Origin: Fervidobacterium pennivorans | GTDB taxonomy: Bacteria; Thermotogota; Thermotogae; Thermotogales; Fervidobacteriaceae | Assembly (NCBI RefSeq): GCF_001644665.1 | Contig: NZ_CP011393.1 | Location: 1,200,001 to 1,264,000 of the forward strand | Reading direction: 5' to 3' | DNA: 64,000 nt | Shown: positions 44,497 through 55,900 of the stretch, piece by piece | Numbering within the stretch: position 1 is the first letter of the stretch | Layout: every line of letters starts with the position of its first letter | The notes under the pieces: generated by a model | What the model was told of the DNA's origin: nothing | What the model saw: only the letters and a program-made list of their open reading frames with translations | Databases searched by the model: none | Translations under genes and position numbers: made by a program

Positions 44497-45320
44497 ACGT
44501 AGAGTTCGATTTCAAACCGGAAATAACAACCGTATGGTCTTTTCCTGAACGTGGAAAATGGAGCACACATAAAGGTACATACAGAGGTAACTTTGCACCT
44601 CAAGTTGCTAGAAATCTTCTACTAAGATATACAAAAGAAGGAGATGTTATTTTGGACCCTATGATGGGTAGCGGCACAACATTAATTGAAGCAAAATTGC
44701 TGAAGAGGAGAGCAATAGGTATAGACATAAATCCCACCAGTGTAGAACTTACAAAACGTAATCTTTCATTCAACTGTCCCAATTCTTATGAACCTGAAGT
44801 TTTTATCGGTGATGCTCGGGATTTAAGTTTTATCGAAGATGAAACCGTTGATTTTGTTTTGTTACATCCGCCATATTTGAATATTATCAAGTACTCAGAA
44901 GGAAATATCAATGGTGATCTATCCAATATATCCGATGTTAAAAGATTCTGTACAGAGTTAGAAAAAGTTATTATTGAGCTTTTCAGAGTGTTAAAGCCTG
45001 GGAAGTTTTGTTCTGTTCTCATCGGTGATACAAGAAAAAATGGGCATTATGTACCACTTTCTTACTACGTTTTAACTTTATTTTTAAAAAACGGTTTTGT
45101 CTTGAAGGAAGAAATAATAAAGATACAACATAACTGTACCTCTACTCCTTATTGGCGAAAGAAAGTTTCCGAAAATAACTTTTATTTGATAATGCACGAA
45201 CATTTGTTTGTTTTCAAAAAACCTGAGCTCGGTGAAAACGTTTCGAAGATCAAATATAGTGCAGGGGGTTTTGTTGATCTTCTTTTGAAATACCGGTACA
45301 CAAAGAATAATAACGGATAA
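44484..45320 (+). CDS. Second DNA methyltransferase of the DpnII-type set
   Basis: 278 residues. Motif I DPMMGSGTTLIEAKLLKRRAIGIDIN (about 53-78) precedes motif IV LLHPPYLNIIKYSEGN (about 130). HPPY in place of (D/N/S)PPY is unusual but occurs in some amino-methyltransferases. ATG 44484 with GGAGGAAG upstream; it overlaps the nuclease gene by 13 bases, so it belongs to the same operon. In DpnII of Streptococcus the second methylase modifies single-stranded DNA; this protein has a different motif order from DpnA, so that role is only a possibility. Whether it methylates adenine or cytosine is not shown. Confidence 0.82.
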   Translation: MHDLNVEFDFKPEITTVWSFPERGKWSTHKGTYRGNFAPQVARNLLLRYTKEGDVILDPMMGSGTTLIEAKLLKRRAIGIDINPTSVELTKRNLSFNCPNSYEPEVFIGDARDLSFIEDETVDFVLLHPPYLNIIKYSEGNINGDLSNISDVKRFCTELEKVIIELFRVLKPGKFCSVLIGDTRKNGHYVPLSYYVLTLFLKNGFVLKEEIIKIQHNCTSTPYWRKKVSENNFYLIMHEHLFVFKKPELGENVSKIKYSAGGFVDLLLKYRYTKNNNG

Positions 45321-45396
45321 CCTACAGTAGGTGGCTTTCGAGGGATAATACTTCAAAAGTTTAACCGTTTCTCCTAGCTCAAAGGAGCTGACATGT

Positions 45397-48300
45397 ATGA
45401 ATAACTCTGATGAGGAGTTAAAAAAAGCCATCCGTGTTGTCCAAATAATAGCATCCGAAAAAGGTGGAGAAAAACCATTTGGTATTTTTAGCAAACCAAC
45501 GTTAGATTATTTTAGAATCGCAAAGGATTTACTAAAAACTTACGGCGAGCTAAAAGTTGTTGGCAAAGAGTCAGCTCAGTTTGATGCCAAAATAATCATA
45601 CAAGCTGAAGAAAAAAATAACAGAATCGATGGGACAGTGACATTCGAAAAAGAAGAGAACAGCTGGAGTTCAAAATTCACAATAGACCTATCCACGAAGT
45701 CAAAAGAGCAACTGCATACGTTCGAGTTTGAGGCAATTGTTCTGGAAATACTATCCTTCATAAAAGGAAGCGATATACTTTTTGCAGTTTTAAAAGAAAA
45801 GGACCTCAACAGAAAGAAAGCAGCAGTAAAAGCCATTGGAAATTTGAGTGACCCAAAATTTATCACTGCCTTGGTTGAAATCCTCCAAAACTCTCCCTCT
45901 GATTTGAAAAAGCTAATCATAGAAACGCTTGGAAAAATGAAGGACCCAAAGGTGGTTTCTCCGATAGCTCTATCTTTGAGAGATGTTGACCCTGTTGTGC
46001 GTGCATCTGCCAAAGTTGCGCTTTTTAACGCACTTCGTTCAGGGCTTCCTATTGATGAAACTGTGCTCTTCTTGTTAGAAGATAAAGATGCGGGAATTCG
46101 GTCCGCGATTGTTGATATTCTTGCAAATGTAAGCAATGAAAAGATTGTTGAAGCTTTGCTCAAGGCGTTAAACGATGAAAATCCTAATATTCGACTGCGG
46201 TCTGTACAAGCGTTGGAGAAAATAAAGGACCAACGAGCTATTGGACCTCTTTCGAAACTATTGATGGACAAAGATGTTGGAATTAGACTTGCTGTGGTTC
46301 AGGCGATAGGAAGTATTGGACATGAAAAAGCTGTTGAATACCTTTCGATGGCTTTGAAAGATAGCGAGTGGAGAGTTAGAAAAGCTCTTGCCAAGGCTCT
46401 TGGAAACACAAATGATCCCTCGGCTACGCCATACCTTGTCGAGTTGCTCAGGGATGAATCACCTGATGTGAGGAAAGCCGCGGTCGAAGCACTGCAGATT
46501 GTTGGTGACGAAACTTCTGTTCCTGCACTTATTGAAGCGCTCAGTGATGGAGATTCCTGGGTAAGAATGACAGCCGCAGAGACGCTTGGACGGTTGGGAA
46601 GTTTGGAATCTGTTGAAAACCTTATTGAATTACTTCAGGACCCATCTGCAAACGTTAGAAAGACAGCACTAGAAGCTCTCGGGAAAATAGGTGACAACAG
46701 AGCCTTAGAACCTATTTTACAAAGGCTCAAAGATGATATTGCAAGCGTTCGAGAGGCTGCCGCAGAGGCTCTCGGAAAACTGCGCGATAGCCGAGCTTTG
46801 GAACCGCTCATTGAAATTTTGGAAAATCCAACAGAAGAGTACTCAGTTAAAGAAGCAGCGATAAGAGCTCTTGGGAATATAAGGGATTTTGAGTCAGTTG
46901 ATGCGATTGTAAGTATGATGAACGATGAAAACCCAAATATCCGCAAAGCAGCTGTTGAAGCTCTTGGAAAAATTGGTGATATTAGGACTTTGAATTTGTT
47001 GATTAATACAGCTATTGATTATGAAGAAGAACATTCGGTAAGAAAAGCTGCAGTACTTGCATTGGGTCAATTGGGTGATGAACGTTCAGTTGAAACTCTT
47101 ATCAAACTTTTAGATGACAGCGATCCAGAACTAAGGAAATCGGCGGCTTTTGCACTCGGAGAGATTGGAAGTTCCCAGGCTGTTGATTCCCTTGTTAAAA
47201 AATTCGAAGACGAAAACATTGCTGTGAAATTAGCAGCTATCGAAGCAACGGGAAAAATAAAAGACAAAAAATGTATAGATAATCTTGTCGCTACACTGAA
47301 AAGTAATCAGCCAGAAGTGAGAAAAGCTGCAATCCAAGCACTTGGGCAGATAGGTGATGAGGTTGCAATCACGTTCATTATCGAGGCATTGAATGACCCA
47401 TTCGTTGACGTTAGGAAAACTGCAGCCGAGGCTCTAGGATTAATGAGAAGTAAAAAAGCTGTAGGTTCACTCTTGGAAGCGCTGAAAGACAAAGATAAAG
47501 GTGTGAGGATGGCCGTTGTCGATGCTCTAAGCAAAATTGGAGACTCAAGAGTCCTTCAAGAATTACTAGTCTTAACAATTGAAGGCAAAGATGACGGCGC
47601 AGGATACAAAAAAGGTGAAGCCCGGCAGGAAGGAGTGACAAGCGTTGAAGGACTCATGAGTGCTTTCTCGTCAGTCTTTGGACCGGAAGCAACAAAAATG
47701 CAGGCAGAGCCTTCCAAGAATGAAGGAGCGTTTAAGGAAGAAGACGCAGAAATCTTAATACGAATGGCTAGTGATAATAGATTAGATGAAGACTTACGTC
47801 AGCGAGCTATTTTTGTGCTTGGTGAGATGAAAACACCTAAAGCAATAGAAACATTAACGGAGCTACTGAAAGAAAAAAATCAATCTCTAAGAGAGTTAGC
47901 AGCCCAAGCCTTAGGAAAGATAAAAGCGCAAACTGCTTTAAAGCACCTGGGGGCTATGTTAAATGATAAAGCACCTGAAGTAAAAAAAGCAGCAATTTGG
48001 GCAATAGGAGAAATCGGAGGTATGAACGCAATAGAACACTTAAGGCGTGCTTTGAAAGATAGCGATTTTGTTGTACGTGAAGCTGCCGTTAAAGCACTTG
48101 GGGTTGTTGGAAAAGCGAACATTCATGAAGCTTACGAACTACTTGCCGAAGCCCTGAAAGATGAAGATTACCGCGTAAGAAATAGTGCAAAGATAGAACT
48201 TCAGCTTGCTGCAAAGTCAGGTTTTCCTTTAACTGATGTGTTGATCCAACTCCTAAAAGACAAAAACCTTTCCGTAAGGCTTGCAGCGGCAGAAATTCTT

Positions 48301-50082
48301 GCTTTTTCACAAGATTCAAGGGCAGTTGACGCACTTATCGAAGCTCTAAAAAGTGAAGATACTGCGATTCGTAAAATGACGGTTGAATCACTTGGCAAGA
48401 TTGCGCATCCAAAAGCGGTTGGGGAATTGTCAAAGCTGGTAAAAGACAAAGACTTAAGTGTGCGTTTGGCATTAGTTAAAGCATTAGGAAATATATATGA
48501 CGAAAGTACAATTGCCCCTCTAATACAAATGCTAGACGACCAAAGTGACGAAATCAAATTGTTGGCACTCCAGGCACTTGGAAAATATCAAAATGAACAA
48601 TCAATAAATGCTATTGGGAATTTATTGAAAGACAAAAATGTAGAAATACGGTTAGCAGCTGTGCAAGCACTTGACACGATAGGAAAGAAAGAAGCTTTGC
48701 GCTTTTTGCTTACAGCCATAAATGACGAAGATTGGAGAGTTCGAAAAGCCGCTGTTGAGGCTGTAAAAAATGTAGGCGAAAAAGAGAAAATAGAAGACTC
48801 GAGAATAATAACAGAAGTCATTAAACTACTCAAAGATCAGAGTTCGGCAGTAAGAAAAGCCGCAGCTGAAGCACTTTACACAATAGGTGATTCTCAAACT
48901 CCTGGACTTTTGGAAGCATTACTCGAGACCTTGAATGATGAAGATTCGTGGGTGAGGTTGGCGAGTGTTCAAGCACTTGGAAAATTTGGTGGATGGTCAA
49001 TTGTTGACCAATTAATAAAAACGTTGAGAGATCCAGCTTCCTACGTAAGAAGAGCTGCTGCTGAAGTGCTAGGAAAGATAGGTGATTCAAGCACAGTAAA
49101 TGCTTTGTTAGAAGTTCTAAAAGATAAAGATTGGAAAGTTCGTAAAACAGTTGTGGAAGCACTCGGGATGATAGGTGACGAGACGGTAGTCGATGTCCTT
49201 GTGGATATGCTTAACGATGAAAGTTCGGAAGTTAAAATAGCCGTGTTGGAGGTGCTTGAAAAATTAGCTGATGCTAGTGTTCTTGATAAATTTGAAGCAG
49301 CCATTAACGACAAAGATACTGAGGTAAGAAAAAAAGCAGTTGAGGTAATTTGGAAAATAGGCACTCCAAAGTCGGTTGACTTACTAATTAAGGCTTTAAA
49401 AGATGAAGACTTAGAAGTTAGATTTAAAGCCCAAGAAGGGTTGCTCCGTGTTTGTGATTTCAGTGTGCTTGAAAAAATAGAAAAACTTCTCAAAGATGAT
49501 GATCCAAACGTAAGGTGGTTGGCGGTGCAAGCGCTAAAGAAAATTGGTGGGGGATCTGTGCTCAAACCATTGATGGAAGCAGTAAACGACAATGTTTTCA
49601 GCGTCAGGTGGTTCGCAATTGAAGCACTTGGAGAAATTGGAAACCAAAAAGCAATACCGGTTCTGTCAAAATTCTTGGCGGACAGAGACTACACAATACG
49701 CCGGTCAGCGGCAGAAGCAATAGGAAGAATTGGTGGTCAAGAGGCATACAATGTCTTAAGTGAATCATTAAGCGACAAAAATCCAGAAATAAGGGAAGCA
49801 GCTGTTTGGGGAATATCAAAGTTGACAACGCACGAGCCAGAAAAAGCCATAGAACTTCTCATCAGAATGATTGACGACACAAGCCCGAATGTTAAAAGAG
49901 CAGCTGCACAAGTTCTTGCAGGTTTTAGAAACAGAAAAGCTTTGGAGGTTGTTATTGAAAAACTTAGAACTGAAGACCAAAATACAAAAAAGATAATATC
50001 CGAAGTGCTTGAAGAAACCACAGGAAAGAAATTCGGCCTGGAATATGAAATATGGAAAAAGTGGTTAGAGGAAAACCTATGA
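45397..50082 (+). CDS. Giant HEAT-repeat protein
   Basis: 1561 residues, no signal peptide or membrane segment. After an N-terminal domain of about 125 residues, the protein consists of some 45 HEAT (PBS-lyase type) repeats of about 31 residues, each close to VRKAAVEALGKIGD...AVEPLIEALKDED. A non-repeat acidic linker (about residues 729-788, with SSVFGPEATKMQAEPSKNEG) divides it into two solenoids. Such solenoids bind proteins or nucleic acids; no catalytic motif is seen. The ATG has AAAGGAGCTGAC upstream and lies 76 bp after the DpnII-type operon on the same strand, with no terminator between. Co-transcription with the restriction genes is therefore possible. Confidence 0.9.
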   Translation: MNNSDEELKKAIRVVQIIASEKGGEKPFGIFSKPTLDYFRIAKDLLKTYGELKVVGKESAQFDAKIIIQAEEKNNRIDGTVTFEKEENSWSSKFTIDLSTKSKEQLHTFEFEAIVLEILSFIKGSDILFAVLKEKDLNRKKAAVKAIGNLSDPKFITALVEILQNSPSDLKKLIIETLGKMKDPKVVSPIALSLRDVDPVVRASAKVALFNALRSGLPIDETVLFLLEDKDAGIRSAIVDILANVSNEKIVEALLKALNDENPNIRLRSVQALEKIKDQRAIGPLSKLLMDKDVGIRLAVVQAIGSIGHEKAVEYLSMALKDSEWRVRKALAKALGNTNDPSATPYLVELLRDESPDVRKAAVEALQIVGDETSVPALIEALSDGDSWVRMTAAETLGRLGSLESVENLIELLQDPSANVRKTALEALGKIGDNRALEPILQRLKDDIASVREAAAEALGKLRDSRALEPLIEILENPTEEYSVKEAAIRALGNIRDFESVDAIVSMMNDENPNIRKAAVEALGKIGDIRTLNLLINTAIDYEEEHSVRKAAVLALGQLGDERSVETLIKLLDDSDPELRKSAAFALGEIGSSQAVDSLVKKFEDENIAVKLAAIEATGKIKDKKCIDNLVATLKSNQPEVRKAAIQALGQIGDEVAITFIIEALNDPFVDVRKTAAEALGLMRSKKAVGSLLEALKDKDKGVRMAVVDALSKIGDSRVLQELLVLTIEGKDDGAGYKKGEARQEGVTSVEGLMSAFSSVFGPEATKMQAEPSKNEGAFKEEDAEILIRMASDNRLDEDLRQRAIFVLGEMKTPKAIETLTELLKEKNQSLRELAAQALGKIKAQTALKHLGAMLNDKAPEVKKAAIWAIGEIGGMNAIEHLRRALKDSDFVVREAAVKALGVVGKANIHEAYELLAEALKDEDYRVRNSAKIELQLAAKSGFPLTDVLIQLLKDKNLSVRLAAAEILAFSQDSRAVDALIEALKSEDTAIRKMTVESLGKIAHPKAVGELSKLVKDKDLSVRLALVKALGNIYDESTIAPLIQMLDDQSDEIKLLALQALGKYQNEQSINAIGNLLKDKNVEIRLAAVQALDTIGKKEALRFLLTAINDEDWRVRKAAVEAVKNVGEKEKIEDSRIITEVIKLLKDQSSAVRKAAAEALYTIGDSQTPGLLEALLETLNDEDSWVRLASVQALGKFGGWSIVDQLIKTLRDPASYVRRAAAEVLGKIGDSSTVNALLEVLKDKDWKVRKTVVEALGMIGDETVVDVLVDMLNDESSEVKIAVLEVLEKLADASVLDKFEAAINDKDTEVRKKAVEVIWKIGTPKSVDLLIKALKDEDLEVRFKAQEGLLRVCDFSVLEKIEKLLKDDDPNVRWLAVQALKKIGGGSVLKPLMEAVNDNVFSVRWFAIEALGEIGNQKAIPVLSKFLADRDYTIRRSAAEAIGRIGGQEAYNVLSESLSDKNPEIREAAVWGISKLTTHEPEKAIELLIRMIDDTSPNVKRAAAQVLAGFRNRKALEVVIEKLRTEDQNTKKIISEVLEETTGKKFGLEYEIWKKWLEENL

Positions 50083-50554
50083 AACCAAAGTCGTTTTAAA
50101 TAAATTGTGAGCTGTTGAAACCTAAGATTACTTATACCAATAGTAATATTTAGTTTTATTTTATGTAACACAAAACAGTCAATCTCAAGTGTAATATCTT
50201 GTATCAAAAATATTGATTGCAAATTCTATTTGATGCGACAAATTCGGAACTTGCTTAATTATAAAGAAATATAACAACAATATAAATGCATAATAAAATA
50301 AACACAAAAAACCACAAATCTGGCATATTATCGTCATAAACTATTAAATCCATTCCTGTAGGCTCTTGAAATCGAGGTTTTTCAAAACCACTATGTAACG
50401 CTTATGTAAACTCGCAAAATTCACCCAATTTTTGCCCCCTTATCCAAAATAAATTTTTTCCAAAAAGCTCATGTATAAATCACTTTTGATTTTTACAAAT
50501 GTAACTGTCAAATTTAACAAAAATAATGGTATAATATCTATGAGGGTTTTACGG
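50083..50554 (+). other. AT-rich intergenic region, probable CRISPR leader
   Basis: No credible reading frame on either strand. The last ~150 bases before the first repeat are the likely leader, because the neighbouring repeats are the best conserved. A short copy of the repeat core (CTATGAGGG, 50538-50546) lies just before repeat 1. Confidence 0.65.
50527..50535 (+). promoter_or_regulatory. Extended -10 promoter in the CRISPR leader
   Basis: TGGTATAAT, a perfect extended -10, 20 bases before repeat 1 and pointing into the array. The -35 region is weak. Confidence 0.65.
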
Positions 50555-51573
<1,019 letters not shown>

Positions 51574-51614
51574 AATCCAATATCACTTTGCCGGTTGTTT
51601 GTCTGTGATCATTT

Positions 51615-51697
51615 GTTTTGGAAAAGACTGTGAGAGATGAGAAATCTGAAATGGTTAGGAGATTTTGTTTTAGAAGGGACTAAGAGAAAAGTAGCAT
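51615..51697 (+). repeat. Two heavily degenerate CRISPR repeats beyond the array end
   Basis: TTTTGGAAAAGACTGTGAGA (from 51616) and TTTTAGAAGGGACTAAGAGA (from 51668) align with the repeat at about 60-70%. The interval between them is only about 23 bp, so a spacer has shrunk or the alignment is shifted. Confidence 0.6.
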
Positions 51698-51710
51698 GTG
51701 AGAATTGATA

Positions 51711-51749
51711 ATACCAAAAAATAAATGCCCTGGTGTTTTTCACCAGGGC
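51711..51749 (-). terminator. Terminator after the aldo-keto reductase gene
   Basis: GCCCTGGTG / CACCAGGGC with a five-base loop; on the minus strand it is followed by ATTTATTTTTT. It may also end transcripts crossing the CRISPR array. Confidence 0.88.
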
Positions 51750-51766
51750 GATTTGGTTTATTTTGG

Positions 51767-52693
51767 TTACGGAATCATATTCCCGGCTGCGATGTAAAGG
51801 CTGTACCACTCTTCTCTTGTAAGATCAACATTTTGTGCTTGTGCAATCTTTTTTAATCTTTCTGGATTTGTTGTTCCAACGATTGGTTGAATCTTTGCTG
51901 GATGCCTCAAAATCCAAGCAATGGCGATTGCTTCTTTTGAAACGCTATATTTGTTTGCCAAATATTCTAATTTAGCGTTTAAATCAGGGAATAATGGGTT
52001 GTCTATAAATACCCCCTGTATGTTTCCGTATTCGTTGCCGTATTGGAATGGAGACCATGCTTGAATTGTTATTCCTTTCAGCCTGCAGTATTCAAGGATA
52101 CTCCCGTCTCTATTAATTGCTTGATGGAATTTTGTGTTTGCAAATATACCAGAGTCAATCATTCCTGTATTCGTCAAGCTTAGTTGAAGTTGGTTGGTTA
52201 GTAATTTGTAGTTCACTGCACTGCTTAGCAATTCAATTTGCATGGAATTGAAATTGCTAACTCCAAAATATCTCACGTAGCCTTTTGAATGAACGTAACT
52301 GAAAGCTTCGGCAATTTCTTCAGGTTCCATTAGTGTATCTGGTCTGTGTAAAAGCAATACATCGATGTAATCTGTATCCAATCTTTTAAGAGCTTTTTCA
52401 ACAGATGTGATGATGTGTTCTTTTGAAAGGTCATAGAACCCGCTTCTGATGCCACACTTTGTTTGGATTATTACTTTATCCCTTGATATTTGGAGGTTTT
52501 TCAGTGCTTGAGCAAATACTTCTTCAGATTTCCCTCCACCGTAGATATCTGCGTGGTCGAAGAAGTTGATACCAAGCTCAAGAGATGTAGCAATTAGCCT
52601 TTCTACCTCTGAGATTGGCTTATCCCAAATTCTCATACAGCCAAGCCCGATAACTGGAACATCGAGTTCGTTACCGAGTTTCATTCGCTTCAT
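51767..52693 (-). CDS. Aldo/keto reductase (YdhF-like)
   Basis: 308 residues. Features of the superfamily: VIGLGCMRIWD, NFFDHADIYGGGKSEE (catalytic Asp and Tyr), KVIIQTKCGIR (catalytic Lys), DYIDVLLLHRPD (His), GVSNFNSMQIELL, and a C-terminal NAD(P)H site IQPIVGTTNPERLKKIAQA. It reduces aldehydes or ketones; the natural substrate is unknown. ATG 52693 follows GAGGTG. A TATAAT (52734-52729, minus) is upstream. It is monocistronic and opposes the CRISPR array. Confidence 0.93.
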   Translation of the reverse strand: MKRMKLGNELDVPVIGLGCMRIWDKPISEVERLIATSLELGINFFDHADIYGGGKSEEVFAQALKNLQISRDKVIIQTKCGIRSGFYDLSKEHIITSVEKALKRLDTDYIDVLLLHRPDTLMEPEEIAEAFSYVHSKGYVRYFGVSNFNSMQIELLSSAVNYKLLTNQLQLSLTNTGMIDSGIFANTKFHQAINRDGSILEYCRLKGITIQAWSPFQYGNEYGNIQGVFIDNPLFPDLNAKLEYLANKYSVSKEAIAIAWILRHPAKIQPIVGTTNPERLKKIAQAQNVDLTREEWYSLYIAAGNMIP

Positions 52694-52728
52694 ACCCAAT
52701 CACCTCTCTACATTTTGTAGGCATTTTA

Positions 52729-52734
52729 ATTATA
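52729..52734 (-). promoter_or_regulatory. -10 element of the aldo/keto reductase gene
   Basis: Perfect TATAAT on the minus strand, 36 bases before the start; -35 not clear. Confidence 0.5.
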
Positions 52735-52862
52735 CTACCTGAAACAATTACAAGTTCTTTCCTAAAAAAGTTTGCTTTTTACATTTGATAACGCTTAAAC
52801 GCTGTTTTTTTCTTAAAAAGCCTGTCTTGTATATCTTATTTTTGAATTCTAAATTTTCTTAT

Positions 52863-52889
52863 TTGCACACCAAGAACTGGTAGTATAAT
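52863..52889 (+). promoter_or_regulatory. Candidate promoter of addAB
   Basis: TTGCAC (52863-52868), a short 15-base spacer and TATAAT (52884-52889), about 80 bases before addA. Confidence 0.45.
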
Positions 52890-52970
52890 AATGTATACTG
52901 ATTGATGAGCCCTCTAATATTTTTATGTGTGTTAAAATATTTCTGTAAACAACGCGAGGGGTGAGGTTAA

Positions 52971-55900
52971 ATGGAAAACTCAGGACTTAATTTAGGTGCC
53001 GAACAAAAGGTCACAGTTGCTGAGAAGGTAAGGAAGGAACCGAATAAGAATTATTTTATTTCGGCGTCTGCTGGCACAGGAAAGACATATACGCTTACGA
53101 ATTATTACATAGGTATCCTTGAGCAGCATGAAAAAACAGGAGAAAGTGATATCGTTGACCGTATTGTAGCAGTTACGTTTACAAACAAGGCAGCGAATGA
53201 GATGAAGGATAGAATTGTCAAAGAGATACAAAAAAAGCTTGAAAGTTTGAGCGAGAATGATAGAGCCTATAAATACTGGAAAGATGTCTATAAAAACATG
53301 TCCAGGGCAATTATTTCTACTATTGATAGCTTTTGTAGAAGGATACTCATTGAGCAGAACATAGAAGCAGGTGTTGATCCGAATTTTAAGATAATAAACG
53401 AACTGAAGCAGAAAAAATTAATCGACAAGGCAACGCAAAGGGCGATTCAGCTCGCATTTGACGTGTATGATGCCATTGAAAGCGGGGAAAATTACACTGA
53501 GAAAGTCACAAATTATTTGTATGGTTTGACAACGGAAAGGAATAAGCGTATACGAGAACTTTCAGATGAACTTGCAAAAAGTAAGGAAGATATTTTTAGG
53601 CTGTTTGAAGTTTTTGGAGATATATCTGACGTTGCGGAGAAAATTAAATCTGTTGTTACAAATTGGCGTTTGGAGTTGAATGAATCAAAGGTTAGTGAAA
53701 GGCTCTTAGAGGTTTTCGAAGAAGCCGGCGGTGCGTTGCGCGCGTTCAGAAATATTTCATTGATTGCAGCTGAGTTTTATGAGTCTGAAACACTCGATAA
53801 TTTTGAGTATGATTTCAAAGGTGTGCTCGAAAAAACGCTAAAGGTGCTCGAGAATAGTGTGATAAGGGAGTATTATCAAAAAAGATTCAAATACATCATT
53901 GTTGACGAATTTCAAGATACAAACGAACTGCAGAAAAAGATTTTCGATTTGATTCACACGAATGATAACTATATTTTCTATGTTGGTGACAGAAAGCAGT
54001 CGATATATAGATTCCGTGGCGGGGATGTTTCTGTTTTTATTAAGACTATGAACGAGTTTGAGGAAAAGATAAAAAGCGGAAGAACAGACTATGAAATGCT
54101 CTCGCTTAATATAAACTATAGGTCCCATCCTGAGCTTATTGATTATTTCAATTACATATCCGAAAATACAATTTTCAACAACCATGTGTATGAGGCACTT
54201 TCGGAAAGTCCAGATACATCGAAAACTACGGACAATAAGTCAAAGTCGAAAAAGAAAGACAAGAATAAGTCGCAGGCTAATGGGGAGGATATAGTTTTAA
54301 ATGAAGCATTACAAAACGTTAATGACATACTTTCAACAGAAAGAGAAGAAAATATCTACATTCATGAGGTCTTTAGATTACGCTATCCGGAACTTTACGA
54401 AAAACTTTGGTTTATTAAAAAAGACGATGAGTCAAATGCTGCGTTTTCCCCAGATTCAAACGAGTTTTTACCGGGGGATTTGAGAAGAGTAAACTACATA
54501 ACTATTTCTAAAGCATCTTTACTGGAAAACTTACAAGAAAATGATGAAACTGCCAAAGAAATAGGGTTAGATGAAGATAACCAAAGTCCTGGAAAAATGA
54601 AAAAGTTAAAAGATATGGACGAAAGGGAACTTGAGGCACTCCATGTGGCTAAGGTTATAAAGTCACTGGTTGGTAAAGAAATGACGTTCTATGAAAAAAA
54701 AGATGGAAAGTTTGTCCCCATCTCAAGGAGGATAACTTTCAAAGACTTCTCCATCCTTTCTTACAAGCTTGAAGGGATTGAGGATGTTTACAGAGAAGTT
54801 TTTGCAAGAGAAGGCATCCCTCTTTATATAGTCAAGGGTAGAGGATTTTATCGAAGACCAGAAATAAAGGCAGTTATATCTGCACTGTATGCCATCCAAA
54901 ACCCAAATAGTAACTACTACTTCACCCAGTTTTTCTTTACACCTTTCACAGATAATCTGGAACAAAATCCAGAAGTTGGAGTTCGAAATGGTAAGGTTAA
55001 GATTTTCCACAAAATTGTGATGAGATACAGAGAATCAAAAGGGCAAGGACTTAAAAAATCCCTTTTCCAGTGTGCGAAAGAACTTGCTGAGGAAAATGAA
55101 TTACCTGAGAATGTTACTAAGATGATAAAGCTTATCGCAAAATACGACGAGCTCAAATATTACCTAAGACCAGCAGAGACCTTAAAGTTGTTCGTTAAGG
55201 AGAGCGGGTATTTAAGAAAAATACCACATTATCCGAATTCCAGTCAAAGGTTGAGGAATGTTAGGAAGTTGCTCGAGCAGGCTACAGAATTTGATGACCA
55301 AGCACCAACTTTCTTCGAGTTAACAAGGCTCCTTGAACGTATCTCTGAAGTTCAGGAAGTTGAAGCCTCAGAGATTTCTGAAGAAGAAGATGTTGTAAGA
55401 ATGATGACGATACATGCATCAAAGGGGTTGGAGTTTAATATAGTCTTTCTTGTGAATAACGATGGCGTTGATAAAGCTGAGGAAAAGACGTTCTTTCCGG
55501 AAAGTGAGGATGGGAATGGAAGGTATGTCTATATAAGTCAATTTTTGGACAAGGCTCTCAAGAAGTTTGAAACATCAAAAGTGACGAAGGAATTGGAAAA
55601 AGAACTTAAAAAACTTCTAGAAGCGGAGATTATATACGATAAAACTGAAATACTGAGAAAAGTATACGTCGCTATCACAAGGGCAAAGGAAATGCTTTTT
55701 GTTGTGGATTTGCAAAGGAAGAATACCAAAGGAATCCCCGCTATAAAATACCTAACTCCTAAGGGATTTGAGGAAAGAATTAAGATAATTTCGAGTCTTG
55801 ATGAGATTGATAAGCTTGCCGGTAGTGATGTTGAATCTGTATCTGGGAAACAAGAGTTCGCAGAAGAAACAAGTATCCAATCCCTGCTGGATTTAGAAAA

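Noticed and set aside
45576-49828. Several long minus-strand reading frames opposite the HEAT-repeat gene
   Set aside because: They are mirror frames of the regular repeats, rich in Ser and Leu, without ribosome sites or independent homology.
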